62,962 nt of DNA from Paucihalobacter sp036825875 (GCF_036825875.1 NZ_DAISXK010000014.1:1-62962); one strand, 5' to 3'. Positions 35,366-45,111 are shown, counted from the stretch's first letter. Program-made: numbers and translations. Notes: generated by a model not told the origin, from the letters alone.

Positions 35366-36133
35366 TTAATTGCGTTCTTCTAGATACATTTGTTTTACTT
35401 TTTTGAATAATTCGGAAGAGTAAACAAAGTTTGTCACGGCTTCATTATCAGTTTTAAAAATTGTTTCTTTTGAACCTTCCCATTCCTTAACGCCGTCTTT
35501 TAGAAACACAATTTTTTCACCAATCTCAATAACGGAGTTCATATCGTGAGAGTTAATAACTGTGGTTATATTGTATTCGTCTGTAATTTCTTTAATTAAA
35601 TTATCAATTACTATGGCGGTTTTCGGGTCTAAACCAGAGTTGGGTTCGTCGCAAAATAAGTATTTGGGATTATTTACGATGGCACGTGCGATCGCTACAC
35701 GTTTTTGCATTCCACCCGAAGCTTCACTAGGCTTTTTATTGTGAGCGTCTGGCAGGTTTACGCGTTTTAATACCGCATCGGCGCGGTCTTGTCGTTCTGA
35801 AAGGTTCATTTTTGTAAACATTCGTAACGGAAACATGACGTTTTCTAGAATACTCATAGAATCGAACAATGCACCACCTTGAAAAACCATACCCATTTTA
35901 GAGCGGATATCTCGTCGTTCATTTATTGTTAATTCGGAATAAGTTTGGCCATCAAAGCAAATGGTACCTTCTTCAGGTTCAATTAGCCCAAGCAGACATT
36001 TAAGAAATACTGTTTTACCCGAGCCAGACTGCCCAATGATCAAATTGGTATAACCGGGCAAAAATTTAGTGCTAATTCCTTTTAATACGTGCAAGTCTCC
36101 AAATGACTTGTGTAAATTTTTAACTTCAATCAT
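35366..36133 (-). CDS. mlaF: ABC transporter ATP-binding protein, MlaF-like
   Basis: The 255-residue ATPase has Walker A GQSGSGKT (residues 34-41), the Q-loop VFQGGALFDS, signature ASGGMQKR and Walker B FCDEPNSGLDP. The GGALFDSMSILENV segment and the signature variant GGMQKR are those of MlaF/Ttg2A proteins. These drive phospholipid or other hydrophobic-molecule transport between the membranes. Its ATG overlaps the TAA of the permease gene (TAATG), so the two are translationally coupled. No MlaD/MCE gene is adjacent. Confidence 0.9.
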   Translation of the reverse strand: MIEVKNLHKSFGDLHVLKGISTKFLPGYTNLIIGQSGSGKTVFLKCLLGLIEPEEGTICFDGQTYSELTINERRDIRSKMGMVFQGGALFDSMSILENVMFPLRMFTKMNLSERQDRADAVLKRVNLPDAHNKKPSEASGGMQKRVAIARAIVNNPKYLFCDEPNSGLDPKTAIVIDNLIKEITDEYNITTVINSHDMNSVIEIGEKIVFLKDGVKEWEGSKETIFKTDNEAVTNFVYSSELFKKVKQMYLEERN

Positions 36134-36870
36134 TAGCCTAACATTATACTGGTTAAAAGGTAATTCGATAAAATAATTACAACACTACACCAAACAAAAG
36201 CAGTTGTACTCGCTTTTCCCACTTCTAGAGCGCCACCTCTCATGAAAAATCCATAAAACGACGGAACGGTCGCTAAAACAAATGCGAATACCAAGGTTTT
36301 AATAAATGCATAAACGATGTGAAATGGTATAAAATCTAATTGCACACCGTTAATAAAGTCTTCCGATGTGCTGTAACCACCGTAAACACAAGCCACATAA
36401 CCTCCAAAAATCCCAAGGAACATGGCAATGGCTATAACAAATGGATACAAAAGCATAGCCATAAGTTTCGGAAACACTAAGTAGTTTAAGGCGTTAATGC
36501 CCATAACCTCTAAGGCATCTATTTGTTCTGTAACTCTCATAGTACCAATACTCGATGTAATAAAGGAGCCAACCTTTCCCGCAATAATAATCGATATAAA
36601 TGTTGGCGCAAATTCTAATATCACGGATTGCCTGGTGGCAAAACCAATTAGATTTTTTGGTATTAATGGATTGTTGATGTTTAAAGAGGTTTGAATGGCG
36701 ACCACACCGCCAACAAAAAACGATATAAAAGCTACAATCCCGAGCGAACCTATAACTAAGTCATCTATGTCTTTAAGAATAAGTGTTTTCATGACAGACC
36801 ATTTTGTGGGTCGTCTAAACATATCCTTAATCATCAGGAAATAAGCACCAATATTATGCAGGTAGTTCAT
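36133..36870 (-). CDS. mlaE: MlaE family ABC transporter permease
   Basis: The 245-residue inner-membrane protein has five to six hydrophobic segments. It carries the MlaE core: FFVGGVVAIQTSLN, ARQSVILEFAPTFISIIIAGKVG, then TEQIDALEVMGINALNYLVFPK. The family forms the membrane part of lipid-transport ABC systems with MlaF. It is coupled to the ATPase gene by a TAATG junction and probably led by its own promoter in the gap before pafA. The MCE-domain substrate-binding partner must be encoded elsewhere. Confidence 0.92.
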   Translation of the reverse strand: MNYLHNIGAYFLMIKDMFRRPTKWSVMKTLILKDIDDLVIGSLGIVAFISFFVGGVVAIQTSLNINNPLIPKNLIGFATRQSVILEFAPTFISIIIAGKVGSFITSSIGTMRVTEQIDALEVMGINALNYLVFPKLMAMLLYPFVIAIAMFLGIFGGYVACVYGGYSTSEDFINGVQLDFIPFHIVYAFIKTLVFAFVLATVPSFYGFFMRGGALEVGKASTTAFVWCSVVIILSNYLLTSIMLG

Positions 36871-36948
36871 ACATTTAATGTTAGCGCTAAATTAAAAAAA
36901 CTTAATGGTATTTAACCTTAAATTTAAATTAAGATGTTGCAAATTCAG

Positions 36949-36956
36949 TATTTTTG
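36949..36956 (+). promoter_or_regulatory. -7 promoter element before pafA
   Basis: TATTTTTG fits TAnnTTTG and ends 25 bases before the ATG of the phosphatase gene. No TTG sits at the right distance, so confidence is limited. Confidence 0.45.
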
Positions 36957-36981
36957 AGCTCATGTTAACAATAAAATACTA

Positions 36982-38637
36982 ATGAAATATCACTTTACGT
37001 ATTTAATGGCCTTGATGCTAATCTTCACAGGCTATTCACAAAACAACAATCAACAAGTATTAGTTGAAAACTCAAAGGTTAAACCAAAATTGGTGGTTGG
37101 TATTGTTGTAGATCAAATGCGTTATGATTATCTCACAAGGTTTTACGATAAATATAGTGACGGCGGATTTAAAAGAATGATGAATGATGGATACGACTGC
37201 AAAAATAACCATTACAATTTTATACCAACGTTTACAGCACCAGGACATGCTTCAATTTACACAGGTACCACACCAAAATATCACGGCATAATCGGCAATA
37301 ATTGGTACGACAAAGTAGAAAAGAAATCTGTTTATTGTGTAAACGATGATAGTTTTAACCCTGTTGGAACGGAGGATAAATATAGCTTTGTGTCTCCAAG
37401 ACGAATGTTGGTTACAACCGTTACGGATCAACTCAAGTTGCATACGCAACAACAATCCAAGGTAATTGGAATTGCGATGAAAGATCGCGGCGCTGTATTA
37501 CCTGCAGGTCATTCGGCGAATGCTGCATACTGGTTTGTTGGCAAAGACGAAGGTAACTGGGTAAGCAGCGATTATTACATGACCGAGTTACCAAAGTGGG
37601 CACAAGATTTCAATACATCGGATGCTGTTGAAAAATACCTTAAAACCTGGAATACTTTATATGATATTAACACCTATACTGAAAGTGGTCCAGATTTAAA
37701 TAATTTTGAAAAGGGTTTTAAAGGAAAAGAAACAGCAACATTTCCTTACGATTTAAAAAAATTAAGTAAAGACAATGGCAATTTTGATATTTTAAAGGAA
37801 ACACCATTCGGAAATAGTATCACTACCGATTTTGTACTTGCAGCCATGAAGGGCGAACAATTAGGAAAGGATGATGTTACTGACTTCTTAACCATCAGTT
37901 ATTCTAGTCCTGATTATATTGGTCATAATTTTGGTGTAGACGCCAAAGAAATTCAAGATACTTATTTAAGATTAGATTTAGATATAGAACGCTTGTTGAA
38001 TTATTTTGATGCTGAAGTAGGTGTAGGCAATTATACAGTTTTTTTAACTGCCGATCACGCCGCAGTACATGTGCCTGCGTTTTTGGAAAGTTTAAAAATT
38101 CCTTCAGGTTATTTTGATAACAAAACTTTTAAAGCTCAATTGGACGCTTTTTTAATAAAGAAATATGCAGCCGCAGATTTAGTTGAAGACATTGGTAATT
38201 TTCAAATATTTTTAGATAGAAATCGCATAGCACAACTCAACCTGAATCTGCAAGAAGTTCAGCAAAGCATTGTAGACGAAATTATTGCGTACGATTTTAT
38301 TGAAAGAGCCTACTCGGCTCATACCATGCATAACACTTCGTTTAATGGTGGAATTGAATCGCTTTTACAAAACGGGTATCACCAAAAACGGTCAGGCGAT
38401 GTATTGGTGTCTTTTAATGCTGCGGTTATATCTTATTCTAGAAAAGGTACAACACATGGCTCCGGTTATCTATATGATACACATGTGCCATTATTATTTT
38501 TTGGGAAAGGCATAAAAACAGGTAGCACATTTCAAAAAACTGATATTATTGACATCGCACCCACCATATCGGCATTGTTGGGGATAAGTTTTCCAAATGC
38601 TTCTACTAGAGTTCCGTTAGAATTTGTATTAGATTAA
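36982..38637 (+). CDS. pafA: PafA-type alkaline phosphatase
   Basis: The 551-residue secreted enzyme has a signal peptide ending near TGYSQ. It belongs to the alkaline phosphatase superfamily and hydrolyses phosphate monoesters with a two-zinc site. Visible landmarks are the metal-binding DQMRYDYL (Asp44), the nucleophile segment TFTAPGHAS (probably Thr85), and YTGTTPKYHGIIGNNWY. KDRGAVLPAGH holds the Lys-x-Arg pair characteristic of PafA, and TADHAA holds late metal ligands. Flavobacterial PafA proteins are constitutive rather than phosphate-controlled; I see no Pho-type site here. The stop overlaps the converging glycosyltransferase gene by four bases. Confidence 0.92.
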   Translation: MKYHFTYLMALMLIFTGYSQNNNQQVLVENSKVKPKLVVGIVVDQMRYDYLTRFYDKYSDGGFKRMMNDGYDCKNNHYNFIPTFTAPGHASIYTGTTPKYHGIIGNNWYDKVEKKSVYCVNDDSFNPVGTEDKYSFVSPRRMLVTTVTDQLKLHTQQQSKVIGIAMKDRGAVLPAGHSANAAYWFVGKDEGNWVSSDYYMTELPKWAQDFNTSDAVEKYLKTWNTLYDINTYTESGPDLNNFEKGFKGKETATFPYDLKKLSKDNGNFDILKETPFGNSITTDFVLAAMKGEQLGKDDVTDFLTISYSSPDYIGHNFGVDAKEIQDTYLRLDLDIERLLNYFDAEVGVGNYTVFLTADHAAVHVPAFLESLKIPSGYFDNKTFKAQLDAFLIKKYAAADLVEDIGNFQIFLDRNRIAQLNLNLQEVQQSIVDEIIAYDFIERAYSAHTMHNTSFNGGIESLLQNGYHQKRSGDVLVSFNAAVISYSRKGTTHGSGYLYDTHVPLLFFGKGIKTGSTFQKTDIIDIAPTISALLGISFPNASTRVPLEFVLD

Positions 38638-39485
38638 ATCCCTAATTTTTTAAAAATTCCCTTCCAGCGCAAGTGTCTAATAAATGCACCTTGTTCTTCA
38701 TTAACCAAAAAAGGGATATTGTTGCTTTTTGCTAAATTATAACCTTTTAAGTAATCAGATATAATTGAAATTTTTTTCTTTTTGAAAGCAATTTTTATTG
38801 CTGATATCCAAGTAATTACAAAACCGTAGCGCATTTTATACATCGCTTCACCTTGAAGTAATTTAGCATTTTGATTGTAAGTGCTTCCAGTAGGGCGTAA
38901 ATGTTTTACTTTTAAACTAGCATCGGTTTGCACGTTCCAATTGTAGAATTTTGCTAGTAATTCATCTACTGTATCCCAGCCGATGGATGCTTTTAATTTG
39001 CCAATGTCTTCAAAACATTGTTTTCGGTAGGTTTTTAAGGCACCGCGAATGTGATCTTTATTGGTGATGTTCTCTAAAATCCATTCGCTATTATTTTCAA
39101 CATAACAGAATCCGCCAGCGATGCCGAGCCTTTCATCTTGAATAAAATGATGCGCTAGAGTTTTTAAATAGTTTTTAGGAAAAATTAAATCGGCATCAAA
39201 TTTACATATCAAATCATAATCTTCATCAAGTATTTCAAAGCCTTTATTAAATGCATTTATGACTTTTGACCCTGGTAAATGTTGCTCAGATGATTGATAT
39301 TGAACGACTTCTATATAAGCAAACCGCCTGGCATATTGTTGGGTAATTTTTAAGGTGTTATCGGTACAATTATCAGCAACAACGACCAATTTTTTTGGTA
39401 ACAGAGTTTGTTGTGCTAAGGATTCTAATGTTTTACCTATGAAATCTTCTTCATTATGCGCTGGAATAACAATGTAGATGTTCAT
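38634..39485 (-). CDS. Family 2 glycosyltransferase
   Basis: The 283-residue GT-A enzyme has an N-terminal VIPAHNEEDFIGKTLESL block, then ADNCTDNT. The DxD-type KFDADLIFPKNYL (Asp94, Asp96) binds the nucleotide-sugar metal. No transmembrane helix is evident, so it is cytoplasmic or peripheral. It is the third gene of a minus-strand run (ketosynthase III, methyltransferase, glycosyltransferase). This suggests sugar transfer to a lipid-like or methylated product. Donor and acceptor cannot be told. Confidence 0.87.
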   Translation of the reverse strand: MNIYIVIPAHNEEDFIGKTLESLAQQTLLPKKLVVVADNCTDNTLKITQQYARRFAYIEVVQYQSSEQHLPGSKVINAFNKGFEILDEDYDLICKFDADLIFPKNYLKTLAHHFIQDERLGIAGGFCYVENNSEWILENITNKDHIRGALKTYRKQCFEDIGKLKASIGWDTVDELLAKFYNWNVQTDASLKVKHLRPTGSTYNQNAKLLQGEAMYKMRYGFVITWISAIKIAFKKKKISIISDYLKGYNLAKSNNIPFLVNEEQGAFIRHLRWKGIFKKLGI

Positions 39486-39529
39486 AGGTTATAATTTACT
39501 ATTGACAATTCACTTCGAAATTTATGGAT

Positions 39530-40060
39530 TTATTTTGTGGTATATCGTGTAGCATAAACCATATAAAATCTCGGAGTGAATCTCCGGAGAATAGGTCTTA
39601 TTCCAATGTTTTTTGTAGGATTGGTCCATTTCGTGGAAGCTTCAATTTTCCAACCGGTTTTCTCTAAAAGCCAGTCGAATTGCCAGTCTTCAAATTCGTG
39701 ATAATGTCTGTCCCACGCATCTGTTTTGCTTCGGTAAGCACTGGCAAACCATAATTTTAGTGGGACACTTGCTACTAATTTATTTGATTTGATTGCTTTT
39801 AATACCGTAAACGGCGATAACAGATGTTCAAATATTTCAAAGGCGGTAACAACCTCAGCATCAGAATTTGATATGCCAGATATATCAATATCTAAATCTT
39901 CTCCTTTTGTATTCGATACCTTATAACCAATTCGTTTCATTTCCAAAGAGAATGGATTTTCAACCCCTAAATCTAAAATTTTATCCGTTTTAGAAATGTG
40001 TTTCTCTAGAAAGTCTAAGGTCATTTGATAGCGTTTTTTAGGATAGTATTTTTGGTACAT
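39530..40060 (-). CDS. Class I SAM-dependent methyltransferase-like protein
   Basis: The 176-residue protein has DKILDLGVENPFS in the place of the SAM-binding loop, GEDLDIDISG near the second strand, and AEVVTAFEIFEHLLSPF as the post-II motif. This is a compact methyltransferase fold. I take the start at ATG 40060, one base after the TAA of the ketosynthase gene. An upstream frame start at 40114 would overlap that gene by 53 bases. The canonical GxGxG loop is reduced to a single Gly, so activity should be confirmed. Target unknown. Confidence 0.75.
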   Translation of the reverse strand: MYQKYYPKKRYQMTLDFLEKHISKTDKILDLGVENPFSLEMKRIGYKVSNTKGEDLDIDISGISNSDAEVVTAFEIFEHLLSPFTVLKAIKSNKLVASVPLKLWFASAYRSKTDAWDRHYHEFEDWQFDWLLEKTGWKIEASTKWTNPTKNIGIRPILRRFTPRFYMVYATRYTTK

Positions 40061-40061
40061 A

Positions 40062-41120
40062 TTAGTATCTATAAACAAGTGCATTGATGTGCATACCTGC
40101 ACCAACGCTTGCAAAGATAATAATATCGTTTTTGTTTATTTGATGGTCCTTTAGTTTGTTTTTGATAATTAAATCGAATAGTGTAGGAACAGTCGCTACA
40201 GAACTGTTGCCAAGTGTATGAATGCTCATTGGCATAATACCATCAGGGGTTTCAATACCATGCAGCTTAAAAAATCTCTTTATAATGGCTTCATCCATTT
40301 TCTCATTGGCTTGATGAATCAAGATTTTCTTCACATCCTGAATATTAATACCACTCTTTTCAAGACAGGCTTTCATGGCATCCGCTACATTTTTTAAAGC
40401 AAATTCGTAAATTTTGCGGCCATGCATTTTGATATATTTGGTGTCTGGATCTAATTGTGGATTATTAGAGTTTCCGAAGTACAAATAATATGCTTCATCA
40501 TAGGTGAAACTTGCTGTTTCATGGGACAAAATTCCACTGTTGTCAGGTGTTTCTTCAATAATAGCAGCACCAGCACCATCTGAATAAATCATGGAATCTC
40601 TATCGTGTTTATCGACCACTCTCGAAAGGGTTTCCGTACCAATCACTAAGCAGCGCTTAGCAATACCTGATTTGATGAATGCTTGTGCTTGAATTACACC
40701 TTCAATCCAACCTGGACAACCAAATAAAATGTCGTAAGCAACGCATTTGGGATTTTTAATTTGCAGGTTGTGTTTAATTCTAGAAGCCAAACAAGGTAAT
40801 AAATCACTTTGTATTGTATTGTGTTTTACATCTCCAAAATTGTGGGCAACAATAATGTAATCAATCGTTTCTGGATCAATATTGGCATCTTGAATTGCTT
40901 TTTCAGCAGCAAAAAATCCTAAATCGGAAGAGTTAAGATGCGAATCTGCATAGCGCCGTTCAGCTATACCAGTGATGTCTTTAAATTTTTCAACTATTAC
41001 CTCGTTTGGATAGTTTATAGTTGAGCCATCAGTATTTAAAAATTCATGCTGATGAAAACTGTCGTTGCTCTCAATTTTATTTGGAATATAACTACCTGTT
41101 CCCGTTATTTTAATGCCCAT
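40062..41120 (-). CDS. 3-oxoacyl-ACP synthase III family protein
   Basis: The 352-residue thiolase-fold enzyme has the catalytic triad Cys135 (DILFGCPGW), His269 (LIHQANEKM) and Asn305 (HTLGNSSVAT), as in FabH-type ketosynthases. These condense an acyl-CoA with malonyl-ACP or a related nucleophile. It differs from standard FabH in length and in the GNSSVATVPTLFD end, which resembles KASIII-like enzymes of lipid and secondary metabolism. It heads an operon with a methyltransferase and a glycosyltransferase. A role in making a modified lipid is possible, but this is an inference. Confidence 0.88.
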   Translation of the reverse strand: MGIKITGTGSYIPNKIESNDSFHQHEFLNTDGSTINYPNEVIVEKFKDITGIAERRYADSHLNSSDLGFFAAEKAIQDANIDPETIDYIIVAHNFGDVKHNTIQSDLLPCLASRIKHNLQIKNPKCVAYDILFGCPGWIEGVIQAQAFIKSGIAKRCLVIGTETLSRVVDKHDRDSMIYSDGAGAAIIEETPDNSGILSHETASFTYDEAYYLYFGNSNNPQLDPDTKYIKMHGRKIYEFALKNVADAMKACLEKSGINIQDVKKILIHQANEKMDEAIIKRFFKLHGIETPDGIMPMSIHTLGNSSVATVPTLFDLIIKNKLKDHQINKNDIIIFASVGAGMHINALVYRY

Positions 41121-41248
41121 TTTAAAAACGTTTATTTTTTGATATTGCTAAACTAATTATTAAAATAAAATGACGATTTATTATTTGCTTGAAATATTAT
41201 TTTTTGTCAATCTTTTAAAATTGTAATCTAAAGTTAATGAAATCAATT

Positions 41249-41291
41249 AAAAACCTTCAATTTTTTTTTTATAAATCAATTGAAGGTTTTT
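41249..41291 (-). terminator. Terminator of gcvP
   Basis: AAAAACCTTCAATT (41249-41262) pairs perfectly with AATTGAAGGTTTTT (41278-41291). It lies 15 bases beyond the gcvP stop and ends in T on the minus strand. It also separates gcvP from the ketosynthase operon. Confidence 0.85.
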
Positions 41292-41306
41292 GTCAATGTT
41301 ATCTAA

Positions 41307-44156
41307 TTAAACTTCCATGTAATCTTCGATAGGTGCACAAGTACATATCAAGTTACGGTCGCCATATGCTTCATCCACACGTCTAACTGTTGGCCAGAAT
41401 TTATTGTCTCTAACAAATGCTAACGGAAAAGCTGCTTTTTCTCTAGAATAGGGAAAATACCATTCATCACTTGTAATCATATCAAGTGTATGTGGTGCGT
41501 TTTTTAGCACATTATTAAGTTCGTTTTTATCCAGTGTGTCAATTTCCTCTTTAATGGATATCATAGCATCACAAAAACGATCCATTTCTTCTTTGCTTTC
41601 ACTTTCTGTTGGTTCTATCATCATTGTTCCCGCAACTGGAAAAGACACGGTAGGAGCATGGAATCCATAATCCATCAATCTTTTTGCGATATCAACCACT
41701 TCAATTCCCTGTTCTTTAAAAGGTCTACAATCAATAATCATTTCATGTGCTGCTCTTCCGCGTTCACCGGTGTATAAAGTATTGTAATAACCGTTTAGGC
41801 GTTCTTTAATGTAATTAGCATTTAAAATCGCAACTTCTGTTGACTGTTTTAAACCCTTTGAACCGAGCATTTTTATATAGCCATAAGAAATCAAACAAGC
41901 CAAAGCCGAACCAAATGGGGCCGCTGAAATTGCAGTAATGGCTTGACTTCCTCCTGTTTCTATTATAGAATTTCCAGGTAAAAAAGGCACTAATTGTTTT
42001 GCAACGCAAATAGGCCCAACACCTGGTCCTCCGCCGCCATGAGGAATCGCAAAGGTTTTGTGCAAATTTAAATGGCAAACATCTGCACCAATATTGCCTG
42101 GATTGGTAAGACCAACTTGCGCATTCATATTAGCGCCGTCCATATAAACTTGACCGCCGTTATCGTGAATAATTTGGGTGATTTCTTTAATAGCTGATTC
42201 GTAGACACCGTGTGTTGATGGATACGTAACCATTAAGGCCGCTAAATTATCTTTGTGTAATTCTGCTTTTTCCCTTACATCTTCTACATCGATGTTACCA
42301 TTTTCTGACGATTTGGTGACAATTACTTTCATACCTGCCATTACCGCACTCGCTGGATTGGTGCCGTGCGCGGAAGATGGAATAATACAAATGTTACGGT
42401 GGGCATCACCTCTTGATAAATGATACGCACGAATCACCATCAATCCTGCGTATTCGCCTTGAGCACCAGAATTTGGTTGTAAGGATGTGCCAGCGAAACC
42501 AGTAATTTCATTGAGTTGTTCTTCTAACTTTTTCAATACCAACTGATATCCTTTCGCTTGATTTAATGGCACAAATGGATGGATATTTCCCCATTTAAAC
42601 ATACTTAGGGGTAACATTTCTGCCGCGGCGTTTAACTTCATGGTACATGAACCTAAAGAAATCATGGAGTGATTTAAAGACAAATCTTTTCGTTCGAGAC
42701 GTTTGATATAACGCATCAACTCTGTTTCTGAATGGTACTGATTAAAAATCGGCAAACTTAAAAAGCCGGATTTTCGCTGTAAAGATTCTGGAATGCTATT
42801 GGCTTCCACAATTTTGGTGATCGTTGATGCTGTTGTTCCTTGTGCTTCCGCAAAAATGGATACAATTAGATTGATATCGCTAAGCGAAGTAATCTCATTT
42901 ATAGATATTGAAATTGTATCTTCAGAAGGATAATAAAAATTAACCTTATTACGCTCAGCAATAGGTTTTATAGCTTTCGCATTTGCTTTTACTAACAAAG
43001 TATCGAAATAGGATTGGTTTAGCTGTTCTAATCCTAATTTGGAAATGGCATCTGATAAAGTCGCCGTTAAATTATGAACGTGATTGGCTATAAAGGTCAA
43101 ACCTTTAGGCCCATGGTATACAGCATACATTCCAGCCATCACGGCCAATAAAACCTGAGCGGTGCAAATGTTTGAAGTTGCCTTATCTCTTTTTATATGT
43201 TGTTCACGAGTTTGAAGTGCCATTCGTAGGGCGCGGTTTCCGTTAAGGTCTTTGGTAACACCGATGATTCTACCAGGCAATTCTCTTTTGTACATGTCTT
43301 TTGTAGCGAAATAGGCAGCATGTGGACCGCCATAACCCATAGGAATTCCGAATCTTTGGGTTGTTCCAACTACAACATCCGCACCAAATTTTCCCGGTGC
43401 TTCAAGTTTTATAAGACTTAAAATATCTGCTGCAACTGCAACTTTAATATTATTGTCGTTTGCTTTGGAAATAAAGGTTTTGATATCGGATATTTGACCG
43501 TGTTTTCCTGGATACTGAACAATGGCGCCAAAAAAGTCACTTGTGTGATTAAAATCAGATTCATTTCCTATAACCAACTCAATTCCAATAGGAACAGCGC
43601 GTGTTTGCAACAGCGATAGTGTTTGTGGTAAAATTTGATCTGAAACAAAAAATTTGTTGATGTTATTCTTTTTCTGATCGCGATCTCTAACGGCAAAAAG
43701 CAAGGTCATTGCTTCAGCTGCAGCTGTACTTTCGTCCAACAAAGAAGCATTCGCAATTTCCATTCCTGTTAAATCTGTCACCATTGTTTGAAAGTTGAGC
43801 AAGGCTTCTAATCGACCCTGAGCAATTTCAGCTTGATACGGTGTGTAGGCGGTATACCATCCTGGGTTTTCTAAAATATTTCTTTGAATAACAGCAGGAA
43901 GAATACTTGGGTGATACCCTAAACCTATAAATGTTTTATAAACTTTATTTTTTTTTGAAAGCTCGTTCATATGAACTAAATATTCTTGCTCGCTCATGGG
44001 CGCTTCCAAATCTAATTCATTTTTAAGCTTGATATTATCAGGTATGGCTTGCTCTATAAGCGCATCCATAGATTTTGCGCCAATATAACGAAGCATTTCC
44101 GTTTGATCTTCGGGTCTTGGGCCAATGTGACGTAAGGCGAAATTGTTGGTATTCAT
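41307..44156 (-). CDS. gcvP: Glycine dehydrogenase (decarboxylating), P-protein
   Basis: The P-protein of the glycine cleavage system decarboxylates glycine with pyridoxal phosphate and passes the aminomethyl group to the H-protein. The single-chain form here is 949 residues, the usual size. The N-terminus FALRHIGPRPEDQ and the PLP lysine in NLHKTFAIPHGGGGPG (Lys700) are diagnostic. The start at 44156 is chosen over an in-frame ATG at 44189 because a -7 box (minus-strand TATTTTTG, 44194-44187) overlaps the longer one. That would leave the upstream ATG outside the transcript. gcvT and gcvH are not in this window. Confidence 0.96.
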   Translation of the reverse strand: MNTNNFALRHIGPRPEDQTEMLRYIGAKSMDALIEQAIPDNIKLKNELDLEAPMSEQEYLVHMNELSKKNKVYKTFIGLGYHPSILPAVIQRNILENPGWYTAYTPYQAEIAQGRLEALLNFQTMVTDLTGMEIANASLLDESTAAAEAMTLLFAVRDRDQKKNNINKFFVSDQILPQTLSLLQTRAVPIGIELVIGNESDFNHTSDFFGAIVQYPGKHGQISDIKTFISKANDNNIKVAVAADILSLIKLEAPGKFGADVVVGTTQRFGIPMGYGGPHAAYFATKDMYKRELPGRIIGVTKDLNGNRALRMALQTREQHIKRDKATSNICTAQVLLAVMAGMYAVYHGPKGLTFIANHVHNLTATLSDAISKLGLEQLNQSYFDTLLVKANAKAIKPIAERNKVNFYYPSEDTISISINEITSLSDINLIVSIFAEAQGTTASTITKIVEANSIPESLQRKSGFLSLPIFNQYHSETELMRYIKRLERKDLSLNHSMISLGSCTMKLNAAAEMLPLSMFKWGNIHPFVPLNQAKGYQLVLKKLEEQLNEITGFAGTSLQPNSGAQGEYAGLMVIRAYHLSRGDAHRNICIIPSSAHGTNPASAVMAGMKVIVTKSSENGNIDVEDVREKAELHKDNLAALMVTYPSTHGVYESAIKEITQIIHDNGGQVYMDGANMNAQVGLTNPGNIGADVCHLNLHKTFAIPHGGGGPGVGPICVAKQLVPFLPGNSIIETGGSQAITAISAAPFGSALACLISYGYIKMLGSKGLKQSTEVAILNANYIKERLNGYYNTLYTGERGRAAHEMIIDCRPFKEQGIEVVDIAKRLMDYGFHAPTVSFPVAGTMMIEPTESESKEEMDRFCDAMISIKEEIDTLDKNELNNVLKNAPHTLDMITSDEWYFPYSREKAAFPLAFVRDNKFWPTVRRVDEAYGDRNLICTCAPIEDYMEV

Positions 44157-44186
44157 AGCTGTTTTGAAAGTTGAATTTTTAATGTG

Positions 44187-44194
44187 CAAAAATA
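44187..44194 (-). promoter_or_regulatory. -7 promoter element of gcvP
   Basis: On the minus strand TATTTTTG fits TAnnTTTG and lies 30 bases upstream of the chosen ATG. No TTG is found at the right spacing. Confidence 0.5.
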
Positions 44195-44280
44195 CGGATT
44201 TACCGTTGTTTTTTAGTTAAAGAATGCCTAAGTTTTCAACCATTCAAATAGATTATTAACAGTTTGATTATTTTTACCTG

Positions 44281-45111
44281 ATGCAATATTTTAAAGCCTT
44301 TTTTGATTTCTATTTAAATGCTAGTTTTCACGTAGCATTGGTTGCACTAAGCTTTCTTTTTATTACTGCTTTTGAATATGATTTGGACTTAACTTTAGAG
44401 TTTCAGGGCTTTGTTTTTTTTGCTACAATTGTAGCCTACAATTTTGTTAAATATTACGGCGTTTCCAAAAATCATTTTAAGAAGTTCACCAATAAAATTT
44501 TATTAATTAGGATGATTATGCTACTGAGCTTTCTGGGAATAATTTACACCTCGTTCTTCTTAAGTTTAAACACTATTTTACATACCGGTTTTCTCGCGCT
44601 AATAACCCTGTTTTACGCAACGCCGTTTGTTCCAAAAAAATGGCATTTATTGTCGGTATCTAACTTAAGAAACGTCGCTGGAATAAAGGTTTATATCATC
44701 GCCTTGGTTTGGGCTGGGGTTAGTGTGGTGCTTCCCTTAATTGAAAACGATATCGAACTTGATAGTCAGACGATTTTAACAACTTTACAAAGGTTTATTT
44801 TAGTTATTGTTTTAATGCTTCCTTTTGAAATAAGAGATCTTCAATTTGACGATTTAAGACTCGAAACCATTCCGCAAAAAATAGGCATAAAAACCACCAA
44901 AGTTTTTGGGTTTACTTTAATAGGAATCATTGCTTTATTAGAATATTTAAAAGGAAATCCGCCAAACATATACATGATTTCATTACTGCTAACACTTTGT
45001 TTTACAGCGTTTTTTTTAAGATTCATGAATATAAGTCGCAGTTGGTATTACACGGCTTTTTGGGTAGAATCTGTTCCGATAGTTTGGATGTTGCTATTGC
45101 TGCTGCTTTAG
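44281..45111 (+). CDS. UbiA-like multipass membrane protein
   Basis: The 276-residue protein has seven to nine hydrophobic helices. A segment EIRDLQFDDLRLETIPQKIG (about 182-201) resembles the second Asp-rich motif of UbiA prenyltransferases. The first motif, NDxxDxxxD, is not present; the matching place has YNFVKYYGVSK. It is therefore a divergent or inactive relative, and I assign no reaction. It is divergent from gcvP. Its last 18 bases overlap the converging small gene at 45094. Confidence 0.7.
   Translation: MQYFKAFFDFYLNASFHVALVALSFLFITAFEYDLDLTLEFQGFVFFATIVAYNFVKYYGVSKNHFKKFTNKILLIRMIMLLSFLGIIYTSFFLSLNTILHTGFLALITLFYATPFVPKKWHLLSVSNLRNVAGIKVYIIALVWAGVSVVLPLIENDIELDSQTILTTLQRFILVIVLMLPFEIRDLQFDDLRLETIPQKIGIKTTKVFGFTLIGIIALLEYLKGNPPNIYMISLLLTLCFTAFFLRFMNISRSWYYTAFWVESVPIVWMLLLLLL

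Noticed and set aside
35366..36870. A complete Mla lipid-transport operon
   Set aside because: Only the ATPase and permease are here; no MCE-domain, MlaB or MlaC gene is adjacent.
44157..44189. Longer gcvP start at 44189
   Set aside because: The -7 promoter element overlaps this ATG, and the family N-terminus matches the ATG at 44156.
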